Source: Apodospora peruviana
Lineage: Eukaryota > Ascomycota > Sordariomycetes > Sordariales > Lasiosphaeriaceae
Direction of reading: 5' to 3'
Length of the DNA: 64,000 nucleotides
Assembly (NCBI GenBank): GCA_033439685.1
Contig: JAUEDM010000001.1
Coordinates: forward strand, 9,238,001 to 9,302,000
Made by a program: the position numbers and the translations under genes. Numbering within the stretch: the stretch's first letter is position 1; each line of letters opens with the position of its first letter. Below the pieces are notes generated by a model that was given only the letters and a program-made list of their open reading frames with translations, was not told the DNA's origin and did not search any database. Shown here piece after piece: positions 41,413 to 54,134 of this stretch.

Positions 41413-43553
41413 TCATACTGGCGACATTTGCAAGCCCCCCCCCTGCATTTTCCCAGACCACTGCACAAGTTGCCGCGGCGGTTTTCGGGGGCCAAATAAA
41501 CCCTCCCACGCACTCATAATTCCAATGATGACATCCTCACGACGCCTCGGAGCCACCACAGCCACGCCAAAGGGCCTCTCATTAAAGCGAGCATAACCTA
41601 ATGGCATAGTGCCGACTGGATAACCGGCCAAGTCATAAACCGTCACGGATCGACCAGTTGGAGCGCCGATAATAACGTCGAGTCCGTATTCAGCAAATGT
41701 CTGATCAAGTCCAAGAACTCTGTTGTTGTGTATGACCTTTCTACGACACTCCTTATACACCTCATCTGTAGTTGCGTTCATCTTGGCGACTGCCTCCTCG
41801 ATGCAATCTTGTCCTTCACAACCTAGGCAGTTTGTAAGCTCAAGTAAGTATAGATATAGAATAGCATCTTCACCTTCCGGCATCGCTTCCTCATGATGCT
41901 TTTTATTAAACTCGACCAGCTCAGATAATGTGCGAACTGGTGGGTTAATCATACCAGCGGTGAAATCCGCAAATCCCGGTCCGTAGTCATGCCCTGTATT
42001 TTCCTGAATTAGCGACAAGAAAAGGAAAACAAGATTCACACCAAGAATACTGGGCTTCATACAAGCGATAGAACTACACATGTTGTCGTCCTCGGCGGTG
42101 ATTCTTCTAAGCTTGACTTTGCGTGTCACAGTTGCCCCTGCAGCTTCAATCTTGCCCACGGCGGCGTCGAACTCGGATATATATTGCTTGGCAAAGCTTT
42201 CATTAGGCTTGACTGCAGCGGGACCGGATGCCCATTCCGTCGGGTCAAGAAATCCGATATTCATGCCAGCGAACGACCGACCTAGGAATTGAGTGAGGTC
42301 GTTTCGGCCAAGGAGAATGTTAAGCACATGCGCAGCATCCTCTGGGCTCTTTGTCATTGGACCGAGTGAGTCGGAGAGGCCATTGTATGGCAAAACTCCT
42401 CGTCGGGATATCGCGTCAGGAGACAGCCTGATGGAGTAAAGCGCTGCTCTGTCGCTCGGCATTACAAGGGACCCATCGGCTTCTGTTCCCAACGCCATAG
42501 GGGCCATTCCTGCAGAAACTGCGACGGCACTGCCGGCGGAGGAGCCAGCAGGATTCTAAGCGCAGCTTCATTAGCAGTTGGCCTGGGGGGTGGAGTGTGT
42601 GAGCGTCTCACGCTATGGCCGAGCCAGCTGTCCCCAGGAGCAATTCCTCCCATAACGTATGCTGACTGGGTTTGACCCCCGGAGGCCGAACAACCGGCGA
42701 TACATTTCGAACTTTTTGCTCCACCAAGCTCCTATCAATGTGTCAGTGTGAATTCAAGCCAGATGTGAGGAGTGTTGTTATTTTCTGGATAATCCAGTTG
42801 AAAGATGACGTACAGAGAGATTTGCCTTGCCGATGAGGATCATTCCGGCATCGATGAACTATACGAGGTAAGTTACATTTGACAAAACACATTGGGTTCA
42901 GATCTTGGGACTCACGAGTTGGATAACGTCCGCGTTTTCCTTTGCCAAGGTATTTCTCAGCGCAAAGGTGCCACATGTTGTGGGAACACCTAAGGATGCT
43001 TCGGACCACATCGTATCCTGATTAAAAAATAAGCAACAGTACTGAGTAGTTCGGTAGTGACGTAGTTTCTTAGTCCGAGGTAAGGATAGCCCCTGGGTGA
43101 GGATCATACCTTTGCCACGAAAGGTATTCCGTGTAAACGGCTCCGAATTTGGCCCTTTCGCCTCTCCTTATCCAAGCGCCTTGCTACATCCAGAGCAATG
43201 TCGTCTTGGACCACAGAAACGAGTGCATGAAGCTTGGTCCCTGCATGATTGTGGTTCGTTATCTGACTAACATAAGCTCTAACCAGGTCTACGCTGGTGA
43301 GCTGACCCTCGTCCAGGAGCCTGGTGATATCCCCTAGGGTCGATGTAAGGACGTCGAACGGGACTGGCTTCCGGAAGTCTAATAAGAATCTATTTAGTAG
43401 TTGGTGATAGAGCTGGTATGCCTTGAGATAAAAATCAGAATGCATCGGCGTCTTACAATTTATGAGGGCTTGGAAAGCCGCTGATGCTACGGTAAGCATG
43501 CCGCAACACCCCGCGAGACGGAGGAACGCGAGTCGGTGTTTTGAGCGGTACAT
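41413..43553 (-). CDS. Amidase-signature hydrolase, secreted
   Basis: Six exons join cleanly: 43553-43457, 43378-43110, 43017-42916, 42858-42814, 42731-42612 and 42555-41413, total 1,776 bases, 591 residues. All introns are GT-AG. Features: a hydrophobic N-terminus (MYRSKHRLAFLRLAGCCGML then TVASAAFQ), GIPFVAKDTMWSEASLGVPT holding the catalytic Lys, MILIGKANLSELGG, the scaffold SASGGQTQSAY, and the Ser-rich NPAGSSAGSAVAVSAGMAPM with the nucleophile region, then GTEADGSLVMPS and YNGLSDSLGPMTKS. Amidases hydrolyse amides by a Ser-cis-Ser-Lys triad. The last exon has an NCLGCEGQDC insertion. Divergent from the CmcJ-like gene. Intact. Confidence 0.9.
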
Positions 43554-44499
43554 CTCTCAGAAGTTTCTGCCTGGATCGGCGGTTGACTCCAAAACAGCTA
43601 TGTGGGATGTTGAGAATCCTAACCGCTTCGGATTCAGAGGGGGATATTGGAAGAGGGGAAGCCCGTCGGCAAAATGGTCTGCACACGGCTTGAACAGAAA
43701 TGGGTGCGACTCTCACGGACATTTAATAATACCGCTACATGTCCTGGCAAGTGACATGGCTGCACTGCGCCCCGCATGACCCAATCTGACAGCCTCGAAG
43801 GTAAGGTAGTGAGTACCAACAAAGTACTTCCCCATAGGTACCTGTACCGCCAAGTTTAATTTGCCTTGGTCTTGCCAAACAAGCCAGGCGCCGAGCCTTA
43901 CCAAGTTCCAACGCAACCACAAAGCCCAAATAATTAGAACAAGATTATCACACGACAAATGAAATTGCCAATCAAGTTTTGGGCGTCGAAACACTGCATG
44001 GAGGTGTCATGTGGATATATATTCGTGTCACCCTACAAAGTTCACAATCGGATCTAACGCGTCAGGCTGGCAGCGTTGGGCTGAAAAGATACAATCTCGA
44101 AATGCTGTGCGTTGAAGCAAATAATTAGGTAGGTCAAGGGGAAAGGGGTTGGTGGTGCCATTGATTGTAGTTGCCAGTGTTGGAACACCATTGGCGCTGG
44201 AAGGAGCGACCGGCAAATGGTACCACATTCACGACATAACAACTAGCTCGTGGTGGAGCATGTTGAAATTTTGGCAATCGCTACGGCGAACCCTCTTTCT
44301 TCTGCTAATAAGGTACCTATGGGAGTTATTACATAAACCGACGGGAGCCTCGCTTGCCGACCTGCTGTCACCTAAGGTACATTACTTGCAACTGAAGGGA
44401 AGGAGAAGTCAACTGGATTTGAGGATGGGTCAGACCATCTCACGTTAATCTATGCTCATCGCCATTGAAGACCAGGTTTAACTCATCAAGACCTTGACC
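43554..44499. other. Divergent promoter region
   Basis: About 950 bases between the amidase (minus) and the CmcJ-like gene (plus). Frames here are motif-free. The arrangement would allow joint control from a shared region; I see no clear cis site. Confidence 0.35.
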
Positions 44500-45730
44500 A
44501 TGGCGGTCATTGAGACCAAGCTGAAATTCCTGACCAGGCTGGATCGATATGCTACCGAAAAGCCGTTCTTCGTTACCACTGCGCCAAAAGTTGTCTTCGA
44601 CCCAGCAAAGCACACAAATCTCGAACACGAACTCAAAACCGTCCACATACAAGACATCCGGGACCGTCTGGCGGAATTCGACGTCGAGAGATCTGGTTTT
44701 CAGATCCTCAATCATATCCCGAAGCTACTAAATATCCAGACGCCAGATGATGTGGCTACCTACAAACAGGAGACCCAGACAGTCTTGCAGCGCCTGTTTG
44801 GCGCGGACCTAGTTCTTTCTTTCGACCTCCGGGTATGGAGAATTGCCCAATGTTTTTGTAGTAGCTGCTTAAGCTAATAGGGAATTAACAGATCCGGAAG
44901 AACCAGCAGATTGTCAATGGCATAATCGACTTGAACGATCCGCTCGAAATTGACACCACGGTCAAAGGTAAATATGCGTGGTCAACCCTGTCTCGACGTT
45001 ATCAAATTCTGTGCTAACTCTCCGCTCGCAGAAGTCCACAATGGTATGATAGCCGCAACACATGTGTCTTTGGAGGCTAATTCTTTTAGCAGATTATACC
45101 TTTGTCAGCGGCCCCATTGTGATCAAAAGGCAACTCACCGAGCATGGACTTCAGAGCTATCTTCGCCCTGGATATCGGTTTCGAATCGTGAAGTGAGTAC
45201 CATCTCCCTCCAGCAGACCACTTGATTGTCCCTGACGGTGCACCAGCTTCTGGAGGAGTGTTCTCCCCGTTGTTCAGGATGCTCCCCTGGCTGTTTGTGA
45301 CTTTCGCACCACCGAGCCATCAGACTTGGCCGCGGTGGATCGAATTCGGCCAGACCGCAGCGGGGAGATCTTTCATCTGCACTTCAATGAGAAACACAAA
45401 TGGTAGGTTATACCTCGCAACTGTAATTGCTGCCTGCGTTTATTGACTGTGCTAACACCTGGAGTTTGGCAAAGGTATTATCTCAATTCCATGACCAACG
45501 AAGAACCGATAATCTTTGTCACTTACGACTCAGCTGCAGGCGAACATGCCCGGCGTAAGTTTGCGCCTTCAAATTCCTGTCCCCGAAATCAGGCTGTTCT
45601 GACACATCATGTAAATCCATCATTAGTTTGCCCACACACGGCATTCGAACCACCCTTGGGGGACAGGAATGACATCCCGATTCGGCACAGCGTTGAGACT
45701 CGTAGCATAGTCATTACCCCAATGATCTAG
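44500..45730 (+). CDS. CmcJ / AsaB-like oxygenase (GA4 desaturase-related family)
   Basis: Seven exons: 44500-44832, 44892-44967, 45032-45043 (a 12-base microexon), 45090-45192, 45247-45402, 45475-45554 and 45627-45730. The sum is 864 bases, giving 287 residues. All introns are GT-AG. The protein shows IDLNDPLEIDTTVK-EVHNADYTF, TEHGLQSYLRPGYRFRIVNF then WRSVLPVVQDAPLAVCDFRT, RSGEIFHLHFNEKHKWYYLN, EEPIIFVTYDSAAGEHARL then CPHTAFEPP and IPIRHSVETRSIVI. This matches the fungal family named after CmcJ (7-alpha-cephem-methoxylase P8 chain), likely 2-oxoglutarate- or related-type hydroxylases in secondary metabolism. The conserved HLHFNEKHKW and CPHTAF hold candidate metal and substrate residues. 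Intact; beside the amidase. Confidence 0.8.
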
Positions 45731-46286
45731 GTACCTGATTTAGCGAAGCCTTCTGCTTTCCTTGTTCTGATGCCGGTTTTCCATGATGTAATGCCTGGTG
45801 ACCGGAATCCCCCTTGGTCGAGCCTCCATCCACGGCAACATGTGCATTTTCTGTAAGTGGTGTTGGCGGCAGCAGCCACGGCATGCATGTCACCCAGCCT
45901 GCTCGCTGACTGGATAGTTTTGATGAAGTAGGAGAGGAATCGTAGCCACCCAGAGAGTTTGGCACGTGTCACCGGCGTCAATGCTTTTCAGGCAACCATC
46001 AAGGCGGGCATTCCTGTAATAATGCAACATAATTATCCGCGTCTGATGCTTGCCAGCGTATGGTAGACACCAACCTGGAGCCTCAATTATTGGCGCTTCC
46101 ATCACCCGACCTTGTCAATAATGAGGCTCAATGAGAATCTCAATTTGTCAGTACTTAACCGAGTCTCGCTCCCCTTCCTTCGCCTCAACATCATTGACAG
46201 TTGCCGTCACCGCCTTCATTCCTCATACCAGCAAAACAAAGTCTTTGAAATCCGTGAAAAGACTTGAACAGAAGCCGACCTGAACC
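45731..46286. other. No supported gene
   Basis: Overlapping short minus-strand frames with no motif. Contains the 3' region of the CmcJ-like gene. Confidence 0.35.
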
Positions 46287-46573
46287 ATGGCAATCCCACT
46301 CGTTAGTTTGGATCCTCGCACTGTCCTCATGATGATACCCACAAACAGCTACTGATGATGAGTACGACCCAGCGCTTCGCTGATCTGCCTTCGTTCGAGT
46401 TCGAAGACGATGGCAGCAACGTGCTGGATCACCATGAACTCGAAAGCGATAAACTCCAGCCTTGGAAGGATATCTGCGAGGTCGAATACATGCCTTCAGA
46501 CCAGCGGGTGCTTGTCGGATACAATCCCATCGTCCCCTACCTCGCCGAATCTGGCAATGCCGGTGGGAATTGA
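46287..46573 (+). CDS. Small acidic hypothetical protein
   Basis: ATG at 46287 with MAIPL, a GTTAGT donor at 46302 and a CAAACAG acceptor ending at 46348, joining in frame to RFADLPSFEFEDDGSNVLDH and WKDICEVEYMPSDQRVLVGY, stop at 46571-46573. About 80 residues, acidic, no Cys cluster, no signal. The minus strand also has a 176-codon frame over this region (46191-46721) with a low-quality translation. I prefer the plus gene but do not recognise it. Confidence 0.35.
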
Positions 46574-48014
46574 AACTACCAAGTTGACCATGGACGGTCA
46601 GGCAGAAATGCCGATGAGTTTGGGATGATAAGCAGCAGCCAACGGGAAAGTTATGGGTGGCAGAAACCAGATAGCAAATGATGATAATGTTTGATCGCAG
46701 AGCCTCGTCTCTGTTTTGCAAAGTACATGTACTTGGGTACCTGGCAATGTTGTTAACCGATCCAACCTATCCTGTGCCGCTTCCTTTTAACCTTGCTAAA
46801 CGACTATTTCCAAGACACAAACACATTTCAGATTGCTGGGAAACAGCATTCCACGCCCGCCATGGTTTTTATACACTTACGCCACCACCCATTCGCTGTG
46901 CAGCTTCTTGAGCTCTATCACCCACTCTATTGGACGACTGGATGAGGGCGGGGTGTGGATGTATGATAAATCGGACCTTTTCGTTTGCATGTGACGGTTG
47001 ACTACCAAGTAGCCTGCCTGTTGTAACCCGTTGTGTAGTGTTACGCCTGCGAAAGACCGGAGCGGGGCAAAGGTGCGACCCTGGTTGGTCCCAAGGTGCC
47101 ACGGCAGTTGTTACCATGTCGCCCGATTGAAGACGTGATGTTACCAAATGGATTGAAAGGACCTCTACCGATACTACAAGGCTTTCTGGACAGACGGGAA
47201 AGCCCTTGAGACTACTAGGTCTCAACGACTCGTCGGAACACTAGGGCTGCGTATGAGACACTCTGTACGATCCAATGGTAGTTGGCCAGATTCCCGACTT
47301 TGTCTAATGCGGGCGTGCTTTGGGGGTGGGGCGTGTAGTCTTGGCGTCTAACCAATCAGGAGGCTTCGAACGGGGAAGTTTGAGTCGAGCTGGGTGGTGG
47401 CCTGATCCCAGCCGGCCGGTGAACATTCGACTTCTATCTCATTCGGAGAACAACCGAAGCGCATAACAGGTGGGTGAAAATACAGTTGTCAACAGCAGTA
47501 GGTCTGGGCCAAGTTCTACCGTGTACTGTATGCAATAGGAGTAACCCGTATCGGGACTACAGTTTGTACCTCAATGTGCCAGTCACCGTCCCTGTCTTCC
47601 ACAAACACTAGTAATAAGCCCCTTTGTCGATGACAACGAAACCTGCCCACATTAACCACGTTTCCTCTTCTGCCTTTTTGGACGACAGTACGTTCCAGTG
47701 ACCCCCGTGTGTCATCCTTTCGCAACATATTTCAAAATGCCGCATACAAAAATTGCAATGATACCGACTCGCAGGATGCACAAAAGCGGGGTCAGTTGCC
47801 TTGTCTGCGGCTCTGCCCTACGAAATGCGAACGAGGCAATCGAGAGCGATCACCTCGAGCAGTTCGGGCCACTGTGGACAAATGGTTTTCATGGGGCACT
47901 CCTTTCCCTACAGTCCTGCTGTATCCCAGACGACCTACCCCCAAAAGCAATTGACTCACATACGCTGCTCTGCTAATCGGAAAGTACAAGGATTCTCATT
48001 GCAGCCCAGCCCAC
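46574..48014. other. Intergenic, 1.4 kb
   Basis: Short frames on both strands without motif. The last 200 bases should be the promoter of the NB-ARC gene. Confidence 0.4.
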
Positions 48015-51000
48015 ATGATGTCGGCCCCCAGGCTGGAAGCCGAACTCAGCCGGCTGGCGATCGGCGGCAAGTACGGATACTCAGCATCACTGTCAGGCTC
48101 CGAGGGCCTCCACACCCCGGACTCATCTGTCTGCCCGTAGGTTCCATCATAGCCACTTTAACACATATTAAGCGGAAAACTGATCTGGCGCTGCACCCAA
48201 TTCTCAGGGCGAATATCGCATCCAGGACAGACGACACTAATAGCACACTGGCAGCCAAGCGGTGGGAGGAAGCGCTGAAGCGCTGCCGAGATAAACTCGA
48301 GGGTGACTTCGAGACAGCCTCAAGATTCAATTCTCCCGAGAAACTACTTGCAGGTCTCGAGGAGATAGTACTGCGACAGCAGGAGAGATCCTCGACCTCT
48401 CTAGCTGGACTGTTGCAACAAGTCTACCCGACTCAGCGGTCCATCAAGGAGCTGGGAGTAATCTTTATCGCCGCCATGATGCCGTTGCCCGTAACCACCG
48501 GCCTTGCGTGGGGTCTACTCTATCTTTGCGTCAAGGTCTGTAAATCACTTATTTGTAAACCCCTAGGCCATCCCTGCTGATCATGTACCATTATCCATCA
48601 TTAGCTCTGTGCCGATCATGACACCGCCTCAAAGCGTTTGACGGCCGTCCTCGCCAAAATCCGTCGTCAATTGGCCGTCCTGAACCGATTCGCAGGTCGA
48701 CTGACCGACCAGGACGAAATTTGCATTGCATTCGTCGACATTTTTGAGGCACTGATACTGTTTTGGAGCGACTGTGTCAAATACTTCCGGACACACCCTC
48801 CTGGAAGTGAGTCGTTCATTCCTGTCGGTAATTTCCTTACATGCCGATGCCAGTCGTTGACCGCTCAATCCACATACAGGCTCACGGAATTCTGAGGGAT
48901 GGGCTAGAGTGGAGGCCAGATTCAGGGAGACGACAGAATGCATCGACGACACGATGAAATACCTCGAGCGGCTTCTCAACGTCACCGGTCAAGGCCACCA
49001 AGCAAGCCGTGCCATGGAGGAGAAGACACCCCGTGTTATTGAAGACTCAGATGTCTTACCTGTTGTCCTCCTTCGACATTCGGTAAACACCCATCAGTTT
49101 GTCGGTCGACAGGACAAACTGTCGGACATTGCCGAATACTTTGACAGAGAAGAGTTCCACAGAGACGAACTACCGATTTATTCTATTTGCGGAATTGGGG
49201 GCGTTGGCAAGACGGAACTTGCACTTCAATACGCCAAACTTCACGCCCACAAATATCAGGCTATGCTTTGGGCGGGAGCAGAGAGCATCGAGTCGCTACG
49301 TCAGGATTTCACCAAGATTTCCATGGCACTGGGCCTCGCCGGCGCAAGAATCGACCGAGACCCAGATCACAACCTCGCCCTTGTTCACCAATGGTTTCGA
49401 TGCACAGGTAGGTCCACTGCTGTTGGATGATACTTATGCTGCCCAAAGAGAAAAAAAGAGGGTTTAACATGAAGCAGACAAATCGTGGCTACTTGTCTTG
49501 GACAACGTAGAAAAGTACAAGGATGTCCAACCCTACATACCATTTGACTGCCGAGGTTCCGTCATCATCACCACAAGGTACACGGCACAAGCGCAACTGT
49601 GCCGCAGAAAGCTTACCGTGCTTGCACCGCTGTCAGACTCCGAAGCCGCAGATCTTTTCATAGGATTGCTCGGACGACCCGACGATGATTATCGGTCACC
49701 AACCGACGTTTCCCACCCTTCTCAGACCGTAGACGCTCTACCCGCCGCGGAGAGAAGTGCGGTCCACTATCTCCTCCAGGAAATGGGCGGGCTTGTTCTC
49801 GGGATCCACCAAATTGTTGCGCTCATACGGTTCCAGGATCTGAGGGACAATATTGCCAAATTCGCCGAAAGATATCGCAGACAACCACACCGACTTCTCA
49901 GCAGGTCTGAGGGCATCGAGGGTCACACACTTGCTACCCTCTGGGAGGTGGCATTCACATCGATCCGCGAAAAGAAGAACGCGTGGGTGGTTTTGGGCAT
50001 TCTGTCTTTCCTCCAGCCCGACGAGATTCCCACGGCCATATTGTCCCCCGGTGACAACTCGATTTTAACTGGAGAACTGCTCTTCTGTGCAGATGAGGAT
50101 GAGTATGTCTCCCAAGCGACTGAGCTTGCTTAATTTATCTTTAATCATCATGCCTTGTCTTCTTTTCCGTTCTTCTCCTGATGAGGGGCTAATGACGATC
50201 AACAGGGGGGACGAAGCCGTCGACGTCTTGAAAGCAATAGGTTTGGTGGAAAGGAAGAAGGATAAGCTCAGTCTCCATCGCCTGGTCCAAACCGCCTTCT
50301 TGTTCTCCTTAACGCCAGATGAGCAGCAGAGGCTCTTTGACTACGCTTCGACGTTGGTCGAACACGCTTTTCCTAAAATGAAAAACGGGGGACAGATGTA
50401 TGGAGATTGGAAAGCGTGTTCTGATAATTACCAACACGTGCGGTCTCTGGCTCTGCTCTACTCCAGGTTGAAAGCCGCAAAATGCCCCCTCGTCGCATCA
50501 GAGGCGTTCTCTTCATTGATGATGAGCTGCGCGTGGTAAGTCGAGACCCTATCTGGCTGGCTGCAGCTAATGACTGAGTGTATGGTGCTCTTGCTAATCA
50601 ACGCCACAAAACAAAACAAAAAGGCATCTATTCGAGAGAGGTACCCAGCGAGAAGCCCTAGAGATCGTCGACATAGCCATTGATGCCTGTTTAGACAAGC
50701 AAGGCTTAGTGTACGCGCACCTTCTCAACTCGGCGATGATGAGCTACTTCAAACTGAACGACATGGCGAATGCGAGAAGGGTTCTGGACGAGAGCCGGGC
50801 AATACGGGAGAAATTGCTCCATTGTGACGATCAAGAACTGGCATCCACATACGGGAACCTCGGAACGCTGGCGCTTGGTGAAGGAAAGCTCGACGAAGGT
50901 TATGGGTACCTCCAACGCACTCTGGATATTCGCCTGCGGCATCCGGAAATGGGGGCCATGCAGGGAGTTGCGTACGTCAGCATGGGTCGGATTCTGTTCC

Positions 51001-51723
51001 TGAAGGGAGAATACGATGCTGCTGCCGAGAAATATGAGCTTTGCGAGAGGCTGTTCCTTGAAAATGGTGGGCCTGACGGGTTCTTGATGGTTGGGTGAGT
51101 TCTTCTTTACTAAACCGGATAAAAAGCAGAGCAGACGACATAAATCCGTTCACGGGCAGCTAATTCTTTTACATCCAGCATCCACTTCGCTTGGGGTAAT
51201 CTGAAGGCAGCCATTCGTGACTATAAGGCTGCGAAGCAGAGATTCCATGACGCTCTTAAAATTCTCCTGTCGAAAACACCCAAAGACCTGAAAGTAGGCT
51301 CAACAAACTTCAAAATTGGGTGTGTGGAGTTGGAGCTGGGTGACCTTCTGGCGTCGATGTAAGGACCTCCTCTAGGCTCTAACCAAAGGATACCGTGGGA
51401 TAGTCTTTACAAGTCCAAACACGCTAACGCATAATGATAGGGTGGCTTTGAACAGAGGACTACGCGTCGCCAGGTCGCACGGCGGGGATGGCAGAGGCGA
51501 GGAGGCGCGCATACTCAGAAAGCAAGCCGAGGTGTTGGAGAAGAGTACGCCGATACCAAAAGGCATCTTGGAGCTTGCCGACATGGCAGACCCTGAACAC
51601 CTACGGGGAGAAGCCGAAGCGATACGACGGGCCCTGCTGGAAGGTAGCTTGGGTGGTAACTCTCGCCACGAAGGAGATGAGGAGCAGGCGTACAACGATC
51701 TGGTCAATCCCTTTGACCGATAG
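48015..51723 (+). CDS. NB-ARC-TPR (NLR-like) receptor protein, N-terminal frame in doubt
   Basis: Exons: 48015-48535, 48605-48806, 48880-49407, 49478-50102, 50206-50535, 50624-51094, 51179-51358 and 51441-51723. Exons 2-8 total 2,619 bases and stay in frame. Exon 1 contains RRKTDLALHPILRANIA-like sequence in one frame but starts in another (MMSAPRLEAELSRLAIGGK), so one base is off near 48139. The core is a P-loop CGIGGVGKTELALQYAKLH, Walker B SWLLVLDNVEKY, GSVIITTRYT and a winged-helix-like LHRLVQTAF. Then come TPR-like helices (LASTYGNLGTLALGEGKLDE, AYVSMGRILFLKGEYDAAAE) and a polar tail. STAND ATPases of this class act in fungal self/non-self or stress recognition; the ligand is unknown. 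Functional only if the exon-1 shift is an assembly error or spliced out. Confidence 0.78.
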
Positions 51724-51872
51724 TGGTGGAGGTACGACTGAATTCACAATGCGAAGGGTGGTCGCGCCGAAACAAGTGTCCAGCAGATCAACAGACATAC
51801 AGAATGTTGTCAACTAACGTTACTGTAATTTAACTCCTAATCAATCATGTGATGATTTCTCTCAATTCACGC

Positions 51873-53299
51873 TTATGTAGCTTGCGGTCCCTTCGCATCT
51901 AACAAGATCTGCAGCGTCACAAGCGCAACTTGCAAGACCTGAAACCCAACGGAGAGAACGCCGAAGATGAAGATAGACATGAATGTCCAATACCGTAAGT
52001 GATCTCTCCGGTCGAAAATCAAGGTCCCAAAGTCATTAGGCGTCTGAGCGTCCATGTACTCCTGGATCCGCAGAAGCCTTGCCCCTAGAAATGGGAAGTC
52101 TGCCTGCGCCGAGTAGTTCGAACGGACAGGAGGCGAGTTGAGGTACTGGAATAGGATATGGTCTTGCCAGCTCCTCGCGCACAGCTTGCCGAAAAGTGCA
52201 TCCTCCTTGAGCCTCTGGGGCCACTTGGCGACGAACCTTTTGACCTCATCCCGCGATCGACTTTCTTGGGCAAAGATGACGCCCATCGATATCAGAACTT
52301 CCCGGCAGAAGTTGTCGAACGGTGGTTGTGAGGAGATTGCACCTAACGACGATGATGACGAGACACTGTTGTCTTCGTAGTCTGTGTCCCCGATCAGTCT
52401 GTGCGTTTAAAGAATTCAAGCATTAGCTTTTCATCGGACAGCTTCGGTATGGTTTGGTCACCTCGCCAGCATAGCCTCTGTGCAAGGCAAGAGCGTGAGG
52501 AAGAAAAGTAATGGGTATGGATCTTCGCATACTTGTTGAGGAAGGCAACCGAATCCGGTTCCGAGAGGCAGATCAATGCGCAGTAGGCCGGATACTTGAA
52601 CAACTTCAGTGTCCGAGTCCGCTCATCCAGGGCCAAGTGTTCCGTCATGCTGTCCACCCATTCCAAGCGTATCTTGCCGACACGTACAAGATTCGAAAAG
52701 TACACATTGGATACTCTGATCGCGTCTGAAGGACCTCCGGCATGTGTTGTAGCAAGGGTACCGTCCATCCACCTGGCATGTCGCTGGGGAGTCTGCTGGC
52801 CGACCGCTGCAAGAAGCCGACCAAAGGAGAGCATACCCTGGTCGACGCCGACACTGGTGGGAAAGACTGGCTGGGTCCGGAACCGAGAAGGAGCTTTAAT
52901 ATCCCGCGCTGGATGTATCTCCAAGATGTTGGCTGGCGGCTGGAGCTTTGGTCGGAAGAGCATGGTGACCCACCCGCAGAGTATGAACACCGCCTGGCAG
53001 CATGCGCCGTTTTGACCAGGGTCTGTTGTCATGATGGCCTTGCTTTGGAGGTCTTGGACAATGGCGGCTATGCATGTGGTGTTCGATGTCGTGATAGTTT
53101 TTGAGACATTTTGAAGAAGGTTGTTGATGGTGGTGATATCGACGGCGCTCGTTCCGTTGGCGTTGGGCATAAGGGCTTCGGCCAGGCAAGGGATGTCGTT
53201 GTCTCGCAGCTGTTCCTGGATGTGACGAGTGAACCATGCGGCACACGTTTCCTGCAGCTCTGTCTGCTCAAGTTTGTTGACCTCGAAGTTCCGAAACAT
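51873..53299 (-). CDS. Fungal membrane protein of unknown function
   Basis: The first frame (53299-52394) reads CAAWFTRHIQEQLRDNDIPC, TTINNLLQNVSKTITTSNTT, VFILCGWVTMLFRPKLQPP and WVDSMTEHLALDERTRTLKL. The second (to 51873) reads RLIGDTDYED, CREVLISMGVIFAQESRSRD and ends with a strong hydrophobic helix (WTFMSIFIFGVLSVGFQVLQ). The junction near 52395 needs a one-base shift or a short intron. An AACGCACAG acceptor with a GCTAATG branch-like site is present, but no donor keeps phase. About 470 residues with a C-terminal TM anchor. I know relatives only as hypothetical proteins. Tail to tail with the NLR gene. Confidence 0.6.
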
Positions 53300-54134
53300 T
53301 TCGGAGATTGAATGTTTAACACAGCCTTGTTGTCAGTAGCCTGCACAAATGGTGGACCAATATCGCTAGGCACCGTCTAATACCAAGACGCAAATCTTCT
53401 GTAAGGTGTACAGATGAAATCTGCCGGTGACCACAATTGTGATGGGCGGAGAGTGGCGAAGGGGCCTACTTTGACTGGGAATTATAACCAGGGAAAGTGT
53501 TGATAAGAAAACAAAAATAATAACAAAGTTTGAAGGCAATATAGAGAGACTGTAGCGGACCTACGGTGTGCAGCCACAGATCAGCGACCTTTACCTTAAG
53601 ACGTGATCGCCCATCTCTGGTGCGGTGTGTTGCGGTGTGGTATGGTAAGTACAGAGCGGTGCCCAATAGGCTAGAGCACAACAGAGTACCTTATGTATGC
53701 CCAGGCAGACTTCGAGAAGAAACCTTGTTGGCGGCGGAAGTAGGTACCACACCAAGTACTTGGTACATGTACCTCAGTCGAACGACGGGCGTAATGCAAC
53801 CATTCTACAGGCCGCCTACCCTAAACACCATTGTACCCGCTGTTCAACTTGAACAGCCATGTGGGGCCATACAAATTGCGCGCGTGCACGTGCCATTCTA
53901 GTCAAACAGCGTTCAGCTTAAACAGCGTTGTTGATTGGATGGGCTCGGGCTTGGTGCCAAGGATGTCAGCTTGGCGCCATTTTACCCCAGGGTTAGAGTT
54001 GGGGTTCGCAGGGGCAGGAAATGCACCGGTCAGCTGGTGCCAGAGGGCTGCCATGCTCTCGCAGCGGAGGAAATCGAGCGGAGGAAATCGAGCGAACCAA
54101 CATATGAAATTGAATGTCTTGATAATAGGCTTTA
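53300..54134. other. Intergenic boundary to the subtelomere-like part
   Basis: Motif-free short frames. A 13-bp sequence (GGAGGAAATCGAG) is repeated in tandem near 54064-54089. Confidence 0.35.

Noticed and set aside
11432..45730. A secondary-metabolite cluster
   Set aside because: Tailoring-type enzymes are present but scattered over 34 kb with relics between them, and there is no polyketide, peptide or terpene synthase.
46191..46721. A 176-codon minus-strand frame
   Set aside because: Many Cys, His and Arg in no pattern; opposite a better plus-strand small gene.
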